A DNA stretch of 64,000 nucleotides from Amycolatopsis arida (GTDB lineage Bacteria > Actinomycetota > Actinomycetes > Mycobacteriales > Pseudonocardiaceae). The position numbers and the translations under genes were made by a program. This document shows positions 46,514 to 55,801 of this stretch, piece after piece. The stretch spans positions 439,731 to 503,730 of the forward strand of contig NZ_FOWW01000001.1 of NCBI RefSeq assembly GCF_900115565.1, given 5' to 3'. The notes under the pieces are model-generated. The model did no database searches. It saw nothing but the letters and a program-made list of their open reading frames with translations, and was not told the DNA's origin. Every line of letters starts with the position of its first letter. Position 1 is the first letter of the stretch.

Positions 46514-47500
46514 TCACGCCACGCCGTCCCGCCCGTGCCGGGTGCGGCGTACCAGGTCCGCGGCCGCGTCCGGCCAGCGCGGGAAGTCGAAGGAGAAGCC
46601 GACGCCGAGGAGCCGGCCGGGCACGACCCGCCGGCTCTTGAGGAGGAGCTCGGTGTCCGAGCGGATGACGAACGCGCCGAGCTCGGCCATCCACCTGGTC
46701 GCGGGCAGGCCGAACGGAACGCCCGCCGCGGCGCGGAGGGTGCGCATGAGCTCGCGCTGCGGCACGGGGTGGGGTGCGGCGAGGTTGACCGGCCCGCGCA
46801 GGTCGTCGCTGTCCAGGTTGTCGCTGTCCAGCAGGAACTCGACCGCGCGGACCATGTCCCGGTCGTGGATCCAGGAGACGAACTGGGCCCCACCGGCGAC
46901 CGGCCCGCCGAGGCCGAGCCGGACCATCCGGAGTAGCACGTCGAAGACGCCGCCGCGCCCGGGGCTCATCACCATGGCCGTCCGGAGCGCGACCTTGCGG
47001 GTGTGCGGCGTGGCGGCCTGTTCCTGTGCCTGCTCCCACGCCCTGGCGATGTCGACGCTGAAGGCCCAGTAGTCGGGGACGTCCAGCTCGGCGCCGCCGA
47101 TGATGCCGGTCTCCTCGTCGTTGGGGGCGTCGAAGCGGTGCGCGTAGATCGTGGCGGTGCTCATCTGCAGCCAGACCCGCGGCGGGCTGGCGGCCCGCTC
47201 GATCGCCGCGCCCACGGCGCGCGTGGAGTCGACCCGCGAGTCCATCATCTCCCGCAGGTTGGCCGCCGTGTAGCGGCAGCTCACGCTGCGGCCAGCCAGG
47301 TTGATCACCGCGTCACTGCCGTCGATCTCCGCGGCCCACGCGCCCTGGGTGCGGCCGTCCCAGTGGACGTGGCGGACACCGTCTCCGTTCTCGGGACCGG
47401 GCCGGCGGCTCAGCACCACCACCTCGTGACCGGACTCCGCCAGGGCCCGGCCCAGGAACCTGCCGATGTGCCCGGTGCCCCCGGGTATCACGATCTTCAT
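46514..47500 (-). CDS. TIGR01777-family NAD-dependent epimerase-like protein
   Basis: 328 residues. An extended SDR with N-terminal IVIPGGTGHIGRFLGRALAE, the family blocks DAVINLAGRSVSCRYTAANL and MSTATIYAHR, and a C-terminal DUF1731 region (SDTELLLKSRRVVPGRLLGV). The Ala-Thr-Ile-Tyr stretch is where the active-site Tyr lies. The function of the family (YfcH-like) is unclear; in some bacteria it affects cell division. It stands alone, convergent with the SDR gene. Confidence 0.87.
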   Translation of the reverse strand: MKIVIPGGTGHIGRFLGRALAESGHEVVVLSRRPGPENGDGVRHVHWDGRTQGAWAAEIDGSDAVINLAGRSVSCRYTAANLREMMDSRVDSTRAVGAAIERAASPPRVWLQMSTATIYAHRFDAPNDEETGIIGGAELDVPDYWAFSVDIARAWEQAQEQAATPHTRKVALRTAMVMSPGRGGVFDVLLRMVRLGLGGPVAGGAQFVSWIHDRDMVRAVEFLLDSDNLDSDDLRGPVNLAAPHPVPQRELMRTLRAAAGVPFGLPATRWMAELGAFVIRSDTELLLKSRRVVPGRLLGVGFSFDFPRWPDAAADLVRRTRHGRDGVA

Positions 47501-47579
47501 GGACGTCCCTCTTCCCCCGCCGGGCGTGACCGTAGCACCGTGCTCTCACGGTCTGCGGGTGACGTCGGCGAGGCCGCGG

Positions 47580-47708
47580 GACCGTTCGGGGCGGTCGCTG
47601 AAGGGGTCGGCGCCGTCCGGCCGCCATTCGGGAGCCAGCCGAGTCCGGGTTCGACCAGGTCCATGCCGGTGAAGAACGCGGTGATGTTCGGTTCTTCCGG
47701 AGACGGTC
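47580..47708 (-). pseudogene. Methyltransferase C-terminal remnant (PF04672-like)
   Basis: The minus-strand frame reads SPEEPNITAFFTGMDLVEPG, then LGWLPNGGRTAPTP, similar to the end of S-adenosyl-methionine-dependent methyltransferases of the DUF574 group. No start or SAM domain precedes it. The remaining spacer at 47501-47782 has nothing else recognisable. Confidence 0.5.
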
Positions 47709-47782
47709 CCCCTGGCCCGTGACGGGACGGGAACCACCCCGGAACACCGTGTCACGACACCGGACGACCGAGGGTGCGAGCG

Positions 47783-48124
47783 CTACCGGAGGGGGTGCTC
47801 GACGACGAGCGGCTCGGGAGCCGACAGCCGCCATGCCTCGTACAGCAGCTCGGTGAGCTCGGCCACGTCGATTCCGCGCAGGTGCACCACCACCCAGCCG
47901 AACCCGCCGGTGGTGAACTGCACCTCGAACACGTCCGGGCGCTCGGAGACCAGCGCCAACTGCTCGGACAGCGTCTGCTTCAGCCCGACGGTCTCCGTCC
48001 GCGGCCAGTGGTAGCCGAACCGCTTACCGCGCACGCTGAAGGCCGTGTAGTCCCGTGCCGACGACCGCTCGACCTCCGCGAGCCGGTCCACCAGCCGGAG
48101 GAACTGGCCGCTCGATACACCCAT
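47783..48124 (-). CDS. MmcQ/YjbR-family protein
   Basis: 113 residues from the ATG at 48122-48124; a start 24 bases further upstream is possible. Typical blocks are GVSSGQFLRLVDRLAEVE, YTAFSVRGKRFGYHWP, LKQTLSEQLALVSERPDVFE and GWVVVHLRGI. It has a CyaY-like DNA-binding fold. Function unknown. It is a single gene, divergent from the downstream methyltransferase. Confidence 0.82.
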   Translation of the reverse strand: MGVSSGQFLRLVDRLAEVERSSARDYTAFSVRGKRFGYHWPRTETVGLKQTLSEQLALVSERPDVFEVQFTTGGFGWVVVHLRGIDVAELTELLYEAWRLSAPEPLVVEHPLR

Positions 48125-48285
48125 GCCCGCCATTCTCGCGCGGCCCAACGGCGAGCCGAAGGGCGCTCGATTACCCCGAGGCGCCTGCCCACCAGGGATA
48201 ACCGATCAACCACTTCCTGTTACCGAGCTGCTCCGGCGTGCGATAGGTTGGTGACCGCAGTCACCCCACCGAGGAGCAGCAGCCG

Positions 48286-49107
48286 ATGAACGATCCCGAC
48301 CCCACGACGATGGTGCTCGACACGAGCAAGCCGACGATCGCCCGTGTCTACGACGCCAGTCTCGGCGGCAAGGACAACTACGAGGTCGACCGCAAGGTCT
48401 GGGCGGAGATCCAGAAGGCCGCGCCGCACCAGGGCGCGGTCAGCCGGATGAACCGGCGCTGGCTGATCCGGGTGGTCCGCTACCTCGCCGACGAGGTCGG
48501 GATCGACCAGTTCCTCGACCTCGGCAGCGGGCTGCCCACCGCCGAGAACACCCACCAGGTCGCGCAGTACCACGACCCCGAGGTCCGTGTCGTCTACGTC
48601 GACATCGACCCCGTCTGCAACGTCCACGGACGAGCGCTGCTGGCGGAGAACGAGCACACCCACTTCGTCCAGGGCGACTTCACCAAGCCGGCCGAGGTGC
48701 TGGCGCACCCGGAGATCACCGGCGCGCTCGACTTCGACCGACCGATCGTGCTGATGCAGTGCGGCACCCTGCACCACGTGCCCGACGAGCAGGATCCCGT
48801 CGGCGTCATGCGGCGCTACATCGACGCGCTGGCCCCGGGCTCGCACGTGATGATCAGCCATTTCTGGGACCCGGGCGACGAGAACCCCGAGCTGCACCGG
48901 CTGGCCCGAGAGGTCGAGGAGGGCATGAGGAACCTCGGCTCGGGGTGGTGGCGCAGCCGGGAGGACATCCAGGCCATGTTCGACGACCTGGAGATGCTGC
49001 CGCCGGGCCTGGTCGAGCTCGAGGACTGGTGGCCGCTCGGCCCGAGGGTCCGCGAGATGTACCCCGAGCAGCACCTGATCCTCGGCGGCGTCGGCCGCAA
49101 GGCGTAA
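48286..49107 (+). CDS. SAM-dependent methyltransferase, PF04672 group
   Basis: 273 residues. N-terminal block PTIARVYDASLGGKDNYEVD, then the SAM site FLDLGSGLPTAENTHQVAQY and the acidic VVYVDIDPVCNVHGRALLAE. This family is greatly expanded in actinomycetes and its substrates are unknown. GAGGAG precedes the ATG. A GGTGAC-CGCA-GTCACC hairpin (48250-48265) lies in the leader. It is followed after 35 bases by a flavin-fold gene, probably co-transcribed. Confidence 0.88.
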   Translation: MNDPDPTTMVLDTSKPTIARVYDASLGGKDNYEVDRKVWAEIQKAAPHQGAVSRMNRRWLIRVVRYLADEVGIDQFLDLGSGLPTAENTHQVAQYHDPEVRVVYVDIDPVCNVHGRALLAENEHTHFVQGDFTKPAEVLAHPEITGALDFDRPIVLMQCGTLHHVPDEQDPVGVMRRYIDALAPGSHVMISHFWDPGDENPELHRLAREVEEGMRNLGSGWWRSREDIQAMFDDLEMLPPGLVELEDWWPLGPRVREMYPEQHLILGGVGRKA

Positions 49108-49142
49108 CTCCCCCACACCGGAAACCGGAACCGGAAGGAACC

Positions 49143-49592
49143 ATGGAACCCAGCACGCAGGAGATCCACGACAAGCTCGTCCAGGTACTCGGACAGACCA
49201 GCGAGATGTACCTGGCCACCGCGGGAGACGACATCTGGAACGCCGGCGCCTACTTCGCCGAGTTGGATCCCTTCACGCTGACCCTGGTCCTCGAGACGCA
49301 CGGCACCACGCTGCGCAACCTGCGGGCCAACCCGACCGCCGCCATCGTCATCGCCCCCGCCGGGCCGTTCCAGCCCTTCCTCCAGGGCCGCGCGCGGGCC
49401 ACGATCCGGGACGAGGCCGGCAAGGAGGCCACCATCGAGGCGCTGCTCCGCAAGGAACCGCAGGCCAAGCCGCTGGTGGAGGCCGGGCCGGTCGAGGCGA
49501 TCGAGCTGGCCATCACCCAGTGGCGGGTCACCGACGTGCCGGCCGGGTGGTTGCCCGGCAAACACCTGACGCCGGACACGGCGCTGTCGTAG
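49143..49592 (+). CDS. Pyridoxamine 5'-phosphate oxidase-fold protein
   Basis: 149 residues with a split-barrel FMN/F420-binding fold: NAGAYFAELDPFTLTLVLET, LRNLRANPTAAIVIAPAG, FLQGRARATI. An AAGGAA ribosome site precedes the ATG. The cofactor and substrate cannot be told from sequence; F420-dependent reductases and flavin oxidases share this fold. It is downstream of the PF04672 methyltransferase and ends at a strong terminator. Confidence 0.82.
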   Translation: MEPSTQEIHDKLVQVLGQTSEMYLATAGDDIWNAGAYFAELDPFTLTLVLETHGTTLRNLRANPTAAIVIAPAGPFQPFLQGRARATIRDEAGKEATIEALLRKEPQAKPLVEAGPVEAIELAITQWRVTDVPAGWLPGKHLTPDTALS

Positions 49593-49595
49593 CCG

Positions 49596-49637
49596 ACGGG
49601 CGGTGACGGTGCCCGGCCAGGCACCGTCACCGCCCGT
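49596..49637. terminator. Perfect 18-bp bidirectional terminator
   Basis: Arms at 49596-49613 and 49620-49637 are exact complements around loop CGGCCA. It lies between the flavin-fold gene and the convergent PucR regulator and overlaps the last 11 bases of the regulator gene. Confidence 0.85.
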
Positions 49638-51468
49638 GGAGCCGGTGCAGGCGCAGCGCCACCTGGATCTCCAGCGCCCGGTCCGGGGCCTGCCAGTCCG
49701 CGCCGAGCAGCGACGAGATCCGCTCCAGCCGCTGCGCCACCGTGTTGACGTGGACGTGCAGCCGTTCCTTGGCACGGGTGAGGTTCGCACCGGAGTCGAA
49801 GTACGCCCGCAGGGTGCCGACGAGGTCGGTGCCGCGGCGGGCGTCGTAGTCCAGCACCGGGCCCAGCGTGGCCAGGACGTAGCCGTCCAGGTCGGTGCTG
49901 TCGCCGAGCAGCTGCCCCACGAACCCCAGGTCCGCCAGCGCCGCGCCCTCCCCCACCCTGCCGAGCGCGAGCAGCGCCCGCACGCACCGTGCCGCCTCGG
50001 CCGCGGCCGCCGCCAGCGCCGCCGGCCCGCGCGCCGGCCCCGACACGCCGACCGTCACCGGGGCGTCCACGACGGACCCGAGATCGGCGGCCAGCGACCC
50101 GGCCAGCTGCGGCGACCCTCCGGCCACCAGCAACACCACCTGCTCGGCGTGCCACCCGACCAGCGTCGCGTGCCGGCGCCCGGCCATCGCCAGCCGCCGC
50201 CGGGAGACCGCGGGGCAGTGCGCGATCGCCACCAGGTGCGGGGCGGCCAGGTCGATTCCCAGCCGCCGCCCGCGGTCCAGCAGCGCGTCCGGGTTGCGGG
50301 ACGGCGCGGTCAGCAGGTCGGTCAGCAACTCCCCGCGCACCTCGTCCTCGGCCTTGGCCACCGACCGGCGCAGCAGCACGAGCAGCGCCGCCACCAGCCC
50401 GGCCCGCTCGAACAACCGCCGGTCCGCGTCGCCGAGCTCGGGGCGGCCGCTGAGCGCCATGCTGCCGAGCAGCTCCGGCCCGGCGAGCATCGGGCACACC
50501 CAGTCGTCGCCGTGCCGCACCGCCCGGCCGGACGAGTGCTCCACCGCCGCGGGTGGCTCCCGCTCGGAGGCGCCCACCCTGGCCAGCTCCACTCCGTCGG
50601 TGTCGAACAGCACGATCCCGCCGTCGAGCATCGCGGCCACCTCGGCCGCCACCTCCGTGAGGTCGCCGCCGCGCAGCACCAGCGCCATCAGCCGGTCGTG
50701 CGCGTCCTCGCCACGGCGCATCTCCTCGTTGTGCGCGCTGATCGTCTCGTTCGCCCGCCGCGCCTGCTCGATCCGCTGCGCGTTGTCGATCGCGATCGCC
50801 GCGTGGTCGGCCAGCGACGACAGCAGCGCGACCTCCTCCGGGGTGAACTCCCGCCGGGCGCGGTCGGCGGCGAACAGCACCCCGATGACCTTGCGGCCGA
50901 GCGACAGCGGCACGCCGAGGATGCCGACCATGCCCTCGGCGGCGACCGCCTCGTCGATCTGGGCGGTGTGCCGGAACCGCGGGTCGGACAGGTAGTCGGC
51001 GCTGGCGTACGGGCTCGCCGTCTGCGCCACCAGCCCGCCCAGCCCCTCGCCGTACCCGATCCGCAGCCGCCGCAGCAGCGGTGACGCCGAGCCTTCCGCC
51101 ACCCGCATCCGGACCGCGCCGGCCGGCTCGTCGTCGAGGCTGAGGTAGGACAGGTCCACCCGCAGCAGCATCCGGGCCCGCCGGACGATCGAGCGCAGCA
51201 CCTCGTCGAGGTCGCGCAGCTTGGACAGGTCGCGCGCGGTGTCGAACAGCGCGGTGAGCTCGGCCTCGCGCCGCCGGTGCTCGGCCAGCTTGTGCCGGAT
51301 CTCCAGCGCCCGCTCGGTCGCCCGCTCCACCGCCGCGCGCGCCGCGGGGTCCAGCCCCGCCGCCCGCGCGGCCACCGCGACGTGCGCCAGTCGCTCGCCG
51401 CTCGCGTCGTCGGCGAGCAGGTCGAGCAGCCGGCACACCGCGTCGGGCGCCACGTCCACCCCGGTCAT
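49627..51468 (-). CDS. GAF-domain PucR/CdaR-type regulator
   Basis: 613 residues. The N-terminal helical part is followed by a GAF domain (about residues 75-230, LSYLSLDDEPAGAVRMRVAE ... GILGVPLSLGRKVIGVLFAA), a GGDEF-like CdaR middle region and a C-terminal PucR HTH (TLRAYFDSGANLTRAKERLH, then VNTVAQRLERIS). Such proteins sense catabolites and activate transporter or dehydrogenase genes. Its ATG overlaps the stop of the MFS transporter gene as ATGA, so it is the last gene of the SDR-MFS-pucR operon. Confidence 0.9.
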   Translation of the reverse strand: MTGVDVAPDAVCRLLDLLADDASGERLAHVAVAARAAGLDPAARAAVERATERALEIRHKLAEHRRREAELTALFDTARDLSKLRDLDEVLRSIVRRARMLLRVDLSYLSLDDEPAGAVRMRVAEGSASPLLRRLRIGYGEGLGGLVAQTASPYASADYLSDPRFRHTAQIDEAVAAEGMVGILGVPLSLGRKVIGVLFAADRARREFTPEEVALLSSLADHAAIAIDNAQRIEQARRANETISAHNEEMRRGEDAHDRLMALVLRGGDLTEVAAEVAAMLDGGIVLFDTDGVELARVGASEREPPAAVEHSSGRAVRHGDDWVCPMLAGPELLGSMALSGRPELGDADRRLFERAGLVAALLVLLRRSVAKAEDEVRGELLTDLLTAPSRNPDALLDRGRRLGIDLAAPHLVAIAHCPAVSRRRLAMAGRRHATLVGWHAEQVVLLVAGGSPQLAGSLAADLGSVVDAPVTVGVSGPARGPAALAAAAAEAARCVRALLALGRVGEGAALADLGFVGQLLGDSTDLDGYVLATLGPVLDYDARRGTDLVGTLRAYFDSGANLTRAKERLHVHVNTVAQRLERISSLLGADWQAPDRALEIQVALRLHRLHGR

Positions 51469-52836
51469 TGTGGCACCCGGACCTCCTCACCCGGCGGGGT
51501 CGCGGAGGCGGACACGACGCCGGTCTCCCCGGTCAGCGACACGCCGCGGGTCTCCTTGGCGAGGGTCACGGCGACGATGGTGAGCAGACACATCCCCAGC
51601 AGGTAGAGCGACACCGGCAGGGTGCTGCCCCACGCGTCGAGCAGCGCCACCGCGATCAGCGGTGCCAGCCCGCCGGCCAGGATCGACGCCAACTGGTAGC
51701 CGATCGACGCGCCGGAGTAGCGCACCCTGGTCCCGAACAGCTCGGCGAAGAACGCGGCCTGCGGCCCGTACATCGCGCCGTGCAGCACCAGCCCGACGGT
51801 GGTGGCGACCAGGATGACGCCGAACGAGCGGGTGTCGAGCAGGGCGAAGAACACGAAGCCCCACGCGCCCATCCCGGCGGCACCGAGCAGGTACACCGTC
51901 CGCCGACCGACCACATCGGACAGCCAACCCCACCCCCGGGATGGTGGCGAAGTGGACCACCGAGCCGACCAGCACGGCGTTGAGCCCGACCGACCGGCTC
52001 AGCTCCAGCCCCTGGGTGAGGTACACGAGGATGAACGCGGTGATCACGTAGTAGGACACGTTCTCCGCCATCCTGGCGCCCATCGCGATCAGCACCTCGC
52101 GCCAGCTGTGCCGGAACACCTCCACGATCGGCGGCTTCTCCGGCTCGCCGCGCTCCCGCGCCCGCCGGGCCGCCTCGAGGAACACCGGGGACTCCGACAC
52201 CGAGATCCGGATCCACAGCCCGATCACCACCAGCACCGCGGACAGCAGGAACGGGACCCGCCAACCCCAGGACATGAACGCCTCGTCGGACTGCACGGTG
52301 GCCAGCACCGCCAGCACCGCGGTGGTGAGCAGGTTTCCGCCCGGCGCGCCGCACTGCGGCCAGGACGCCCAGAAGCCGCGCCGGCTCGCGCCGCCGTGCT
52401 CGGAGACGATCAGCACCGCGCCGCCCCACTCGCCGCCCAGCGCGAAGCCCTGCACCAGCCGGAGGAAGGTGAGCAGCAGCGGGGCCGCCACCCCGATCGT
52501 GGCGTAGGTCGGCAGCAGGCCCATGGCGAACGTGGCGCCGCCCATCAGCATCAGGCTCAGCACCAGCAGCTTCTTGCGGCCGATCTTGTCGCCGAAGTGG
52601 CCGAACACCAGCCCACCGACGGGCCGCGCGGCGAAGCCGATGGCGTAGGTGGTGAACGCCAGCAGGGTGCCGGTGAGCGGGTCGGAGGTCGGGAAGAACA
52701 GCGTGTTGAACACCAGCGCCGCGGCCGCCGAGTAGAGGAAGAAGTCGTACCGCTCGATCGTGGTTCCGATCAGGCTCGCCGACACGATCTTGAGCAGGGA
52801 CCGGGGCGGGGCGGTCGGGGCGGAACGGGAACTCAT
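51465..52836 (-). pseudogene. MFS metabolite:proton symporter gene with a one-base frameshift
   Basis: Twelve-helix MHS-type transporter (ShiA/ProP relatives): IGTTIERYDFFLYSAAAALV near the start, FGHFGDKIGRKKLLVLSLML, LRLVQGFALGGEWGGAVLIV. The frame runs to VHFATIPG near 51935, then an extra base in the G run (minus strand, near 51933-51937) shifts it. The second half continues as GWLSDVVGRRTVYLLGAAG ... ETRGVSLTGETG. Restored, it would be about 456 residues. The sequence is otherwise undamaged, so this may be recent, phase-variable or an assembly error. Confidence 0.8.
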
Positions 52837-52874
52837 CGGATCACCTCGATGTCCGGTGAAGGGATCGGGTCTGT

Positions 52875-53639
52875 TCAGGTGGCGGTCCAGCCGCCGTCGA
52901 CTGGCAGCGACGCGCCGGTGAGCGACCGGGCGTGCTCGCCGCACAGCCACAGCACCAGCGCGGCGACCTCGTCCGGCTCGATCAGCCGGCGGATCGGCGT
53001 GCGGTCCAGCAGGACGCGCTCCAGCACCTCCTCGGCCGGCAGCCGGTGCGCCCGCGCCTGCGCCTCGATCTGGTTCTCCACCAGTGGTGTGCGAACGTAG
53101 CCGGGGCTGACGCAGTTGCTGGTGACGCCGTGCGGGGCGCCCTCGACCGCGGCGACCTTCGACAGGCCCTCGAGCCCGTGCTTGGCGGCGACGTACGCGG
53201 CCTTGTACGCGCTGGCCCGCGACCCGTGCACGCTGGAGATGTTGACGATCCGGCCCCACCCCCTGGCGTACATGTGCGGCACGCACCGGCGGATGAGCAG
53301 GAACGGCGCGGTCACCATGACCTGCTGGACGCGGCTGAACACCGCGAGGGAGAACTCGGGCAGCGGCGCGACGTGTTGCAGCCCGGCGTTGTTGACCAGG
53401 ACGTCGATCTCGACGGGGAGCCGCCCGATCGAGCCCGGCTCGGCCAGGTCGACCACGTGGGCCCAGCCGCCGACCTCGCCGGCCACCCGCTCGGCCGCGC
53501 CGGCGTCCCGGTCCACCACGTGCACCTTCGCGCCCGCGTCGGCGAGCAGCCGCGCGCAGGCCCGGCCGATGCCGCTGCCCGCGCCGCTGACCATGGCCGC
53601 CCGGCCGGCGAGTCCGGTGGAAGTCGGAACACTCGTCAT
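52875..53639 (-). CDS. 3-hydroxybutyrate dehydrogenase-like SDR
   Basis: 254 residues from the ATG at 53637-53639. NAD-binding VSGAGSGIGRACARLLADAG, then NNAGLQH, Ser in NISSVHG and the Tyr-X3-Lys pair in AYVAAKHGLEG are all present. The Gln-His after NNAG and the GSRASAYKAAYVAAKHG block match D-3-hydroxybutyrate dehydrogenases. It is first in an operon with the MFS transporter and PucR regulator, suggesting uptake and oxidation of a hydroxy acid such as 3-hydroxybutyrate; this is inference. Confidence 0.88.
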   Translation of the reverse strand: MTSVPTSTGLAGRAAMVSGAGSGIGRACARLLADAGAKVHVVDRDAGAAERVAGEVGGWAHVVDLAEPGSIGRLPVEIDVLVNNAGLQHVAPLPEFSLAVFSRVQQVMVTAPFLLIRRCVPHMYARGWGRIVNISSVHGSRASAYKAAYVAAKHGLEGLSKVAAVEGAPHGVTSNCVSPGYVRTPLVENQIEAQARAHRLPAEEVLERVLLDRTPIRRLIEPDEVAALVLWLCGEHARSLTGASLPVDGGWTAT

Positions 53640-53936
53640 GCGACAGGAACCTAGGTTTCCGCGCCGGGGCCGACCATGGGCTCGCCCACCACAGCGCACC
53701 GGACGGGCATGTGGCCGCCGACCATGTGTAGGCCGCGGGACCGCGCCTTCACGACCGCCGGCGGCGTGGTCGAACGCGGCGAACGAGCTCAGCTCCGAGC
53801 GGTGCGCGCGGTGGTCACGCGCGGGACGGCGTGACCGGGTCCTGGCAGCAGGATGCCGCCGGCCCGGGCGGGATCGGGACGGGTGCCCGAGCGGGCGGCA
53901 CGGTGCCCACGGTCGGTGGGCGGTGACGAACGGAAC

Positions 53937-53960
53937 TCACATGTCACGGTCGCGGCGCAT
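53937..53960 (-). CDS. Seven-codon leader ORF, MRRDRDM
   Basis: ATG CGC CGC GAC CGT GAC ATG TGA, preceded 6 bases upstream by a perfect AAGGAGG ribosome site. It is near-identical to a second ORF at 54126-54149. Such strong translation signals on so short an ORF suggest a leader peptide whose translation matters rather than its product. The nearest downstream gene in this direction is the SDR at 53639. Confidence 0.55.
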   Translation of the reverse strand: MRRDRDM

Positions 53961-54125
53961 CGCTGGCCTCCTTCGGTCGATGTGGCCAAGCCAACTCGAA
54001 TGGACCTGTCGGAAAGGGGGGTGTCGGTTGCAGGCTGTGGAGCACTGCTCACGCCCCCTCCTCGCTGGCGCTCGTCGAAGCCGCTCGCAAGGCCGCTGTG
54101 TTGAATGGTTCGCTCGTGCGCTCGC

Positions 54126-54149
54126 TCACATGTCGCGGTCGGCGCGCAT
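54126..54149 (-). CDS. Seven-codon leader ORF, MRADRDM
   Basis: ATG CGC GCC GAC CGC GAC ATG TGA with AAAGGAGG 7 bases upstream. One residue differs from the copy at 53937-53960, and both end in Asp-Met-stop. The spacing between the two starts is 189 bases; the DNA between them is not obviously duplicated, so the ORF and its ribosome site are conserved on their own. Confidence 0.55.
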   Translation of the reverse strand: MRADRDM

Positions 54150-54400
54150 GGTGAGCCTCCTTTCGGGGACGGGGACACCGACGACGGGAGAAGGACGCGC
54201 GGCATGGACGGGTGGGTGCGCCGGGGCACCGGACCGCGTCACGACGCGGTGACGCGGGCTCGCGGCGAAGCAGCGCACGGGTCACCTCCGCCGCTCGTCA
54301 TCCCCTGGACGCGACGGCGCCGGACCGCCGGTCGCCCGTACCGTCGCGCGTCGAGGGTAGGGATGGGGGCGACGTCAGCGTGACACGGCACGTCGAAGCT

Positions 54401-55801
54401 ATGGAAGCGCGTTATGGTGACGATTCGTGTCGCTCCCGCGACGCGTTGCGCTCGCTGAGCCCGCGCACCGTCGCGGCGGTGCTGCTGATCGACCTCGCCG
54501 GCATCGCGGCCGGCACCCTCGGCGTCCTGGTGTCGCCGGCCCCGAGTCACCGGCACTGGCTGCTGTTCGCCCTGTTCACCGCGGTCGCGCTAGCGCACAT
54601 GGCGGCCACCCGCCCCGCGGAGGAACGCCGGCGCGCCGCGCGGCTGGACCGGGGCAAGGTCGAGTTCGTCGACCAGACCAGCATGTGGTTCGGCGCCGCC
54701 GCGCTCGTGCTCCCCACGACACTGGCGACGGCGCTGGTCCTCGTCGTCCGCACCCACCGGTACTTCATCGCCCGCAAGCCACCGGGACTGTGGATCAGCA
54801 CCACCGCCACGATCGTGCTCGCCGTCGTCGGCGTCGGCGTGACGCGGGACCTGCTCGGCGGCGCGGCGTGGCTCACCGCGACCCCGCCGGCCGACTCCGC
54901 CGGCGGTGCGCACGCCGTGCTGGTGATGCTCGCCGCGGTGGTCGTGTACTTCCTGGCGGAGGCGGTACCGATCGGCGTGTACCGCGGTCTCCGCTGGGGC
55001 CGGTGGCGGCTGGCGGACACCATCGGCACCTGGGAGGACAACAAGCTTCTCGGGCACACGCTCCTGCTGGCGATGGCCACGGCACTGGTCGCCGCGGTGG
55101 CACCGCTCGGGCTGCTCGGCATGCTCGCGGTCGCCGTCCGGGAGACCCGCACGGTCGGCCGGATCACCGCGTTGGAGGTCGAGCGCGAGCGGCTGCGAAT
55201 CGACGCGCTCACCGATCCGTTGACCGGCCTGCCCAACCGGCGCGGGTTCACGCCACTGGCCACCGCCGCCGTGGAGGTCGACCGCGCGAGCGGGCGGCCG
55301 ACCAGCATGCTCATGCTGGACCTCGACCACTTCAAGGGCTGGAACACCCGGCTCGGCCATCCCGGCGCGGACAGGGTGCTGCAGGCGGTCGCCTCGGTGC
55401 TGCGCCGGCAGACCCGGCACGGCGACCTGCTGGCCAGGATGGGCGGCGAGGAGATGGCCGTCCTGCTCCCCGGCACCGGCGCCGGCGCGGCCACCGAGGT
55501 CGCGGAACGCATCCGGCGGGCGGTCGAGTCGCTGGACACCGAGATCACCAAGCCCGCGGGCGGTGCGCCGGTGCGGCTGGGGCGGCACGGCGTGCCCGCC
55601 TGCACCGCGTCGATCGGGGTGGCCACCGCACCGCCGAGCGCCCCACGCGCGTCGGCCCTGGCGGCGCTGGAACGGCTCTCCGACTCGGCGCTGGAACTGG
55701 CCAAGCGCCGGGGCCGCAACCAGGTCGTCGCCGTCCGCACCCCGAGCGCGGGATCAGCGCCGCGGGAGCAGGCGGCGCCACCAGGACCGCCGGGACGCTG
55801 A
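54401..55801 (+). CDS. Membrane GGDEF protein (probable diguanylate cyclase)
   Basis: About 466 residues from the ATG at 54401; a GTG at 54380 is also possible. About seven membrane helices (residues about 25-265) form a MASE-like sensor, then a short linker and a GGDEF domain: DALTDPLTGLPNRRGF, MLDLDHFKGWNTRLGHPGAD and the active loop RMGGEEMAVLLPG, a GGEEM version of GGDEF. Asp/Glu are both active at the third position, so it probably makes cyclic di-GMP. A Pro/Ala-rich tail overlaps the convergent DUF1992 gene by 48 bases. Confidence 0.85.
   Translation: MEARYGDDSCRSRDALRSLSPRTVAAVLLIDLAGIAAGTLGVLVSPAPSHRHWLLFALFTAVALAHMAATRPAEERRRAARLDRGKVEFVDQTSMWFGAAALVLPTTLATALVLVVRTHRYFIARKPPGLWISTTATIVLAVVGVGVTRDLLGGAAWLTATPPADSAGGAHAVLVMLAAVVVYFLAEAVPIGVYRGLRWGRWRLADTIGTWEDNKLLGHTLLLAMATALVAAVAPLGLLGMLAVAVRETRTVGRITALEVERERLRIDALTDPLTGLPNRRGFTPLATAAVEVDRASGRPTSMLMLDLDHFKGWNTRLGHPGADRVLQAVASVLRRQTRHGDLLARMGGEEMAVLLPGTGAGAATEVAERIRRAVESLDTEITKPAGGAPVRLGRHGVPACTASIGVATAPPSAPRASALAALERLSDSALELAKRRGRNQVVAVRTPSAGSAPREQAAPPGPPGR

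Larger units (their letters stand above)
53640..54400. other. Long non-coding leader region
   Basis: About 760 bases between the SDR operon and the divergent diguanylate cyclase. No full-length gene is supported; the longer frames here have no recognisable protein. Its only clear content is the pair of 7-codon leader ORFs listed separately, both facing the SDR operon. Confidence 0.5.

Noticed and set aside
48250-48265. Hairpin GGTGAC-CGCA-GTCACC as a riboswitch
   Set aside because: A single 6-bp stem is too simple; no conserved riboswitch core seen.
53789-54229. 146-residue minus-strand frame across the leader region
   Set aside because: Arg/Pro/Ser-rich with no recognisable domain, and it runs through both leader ORFs in another frame; likely spurious.
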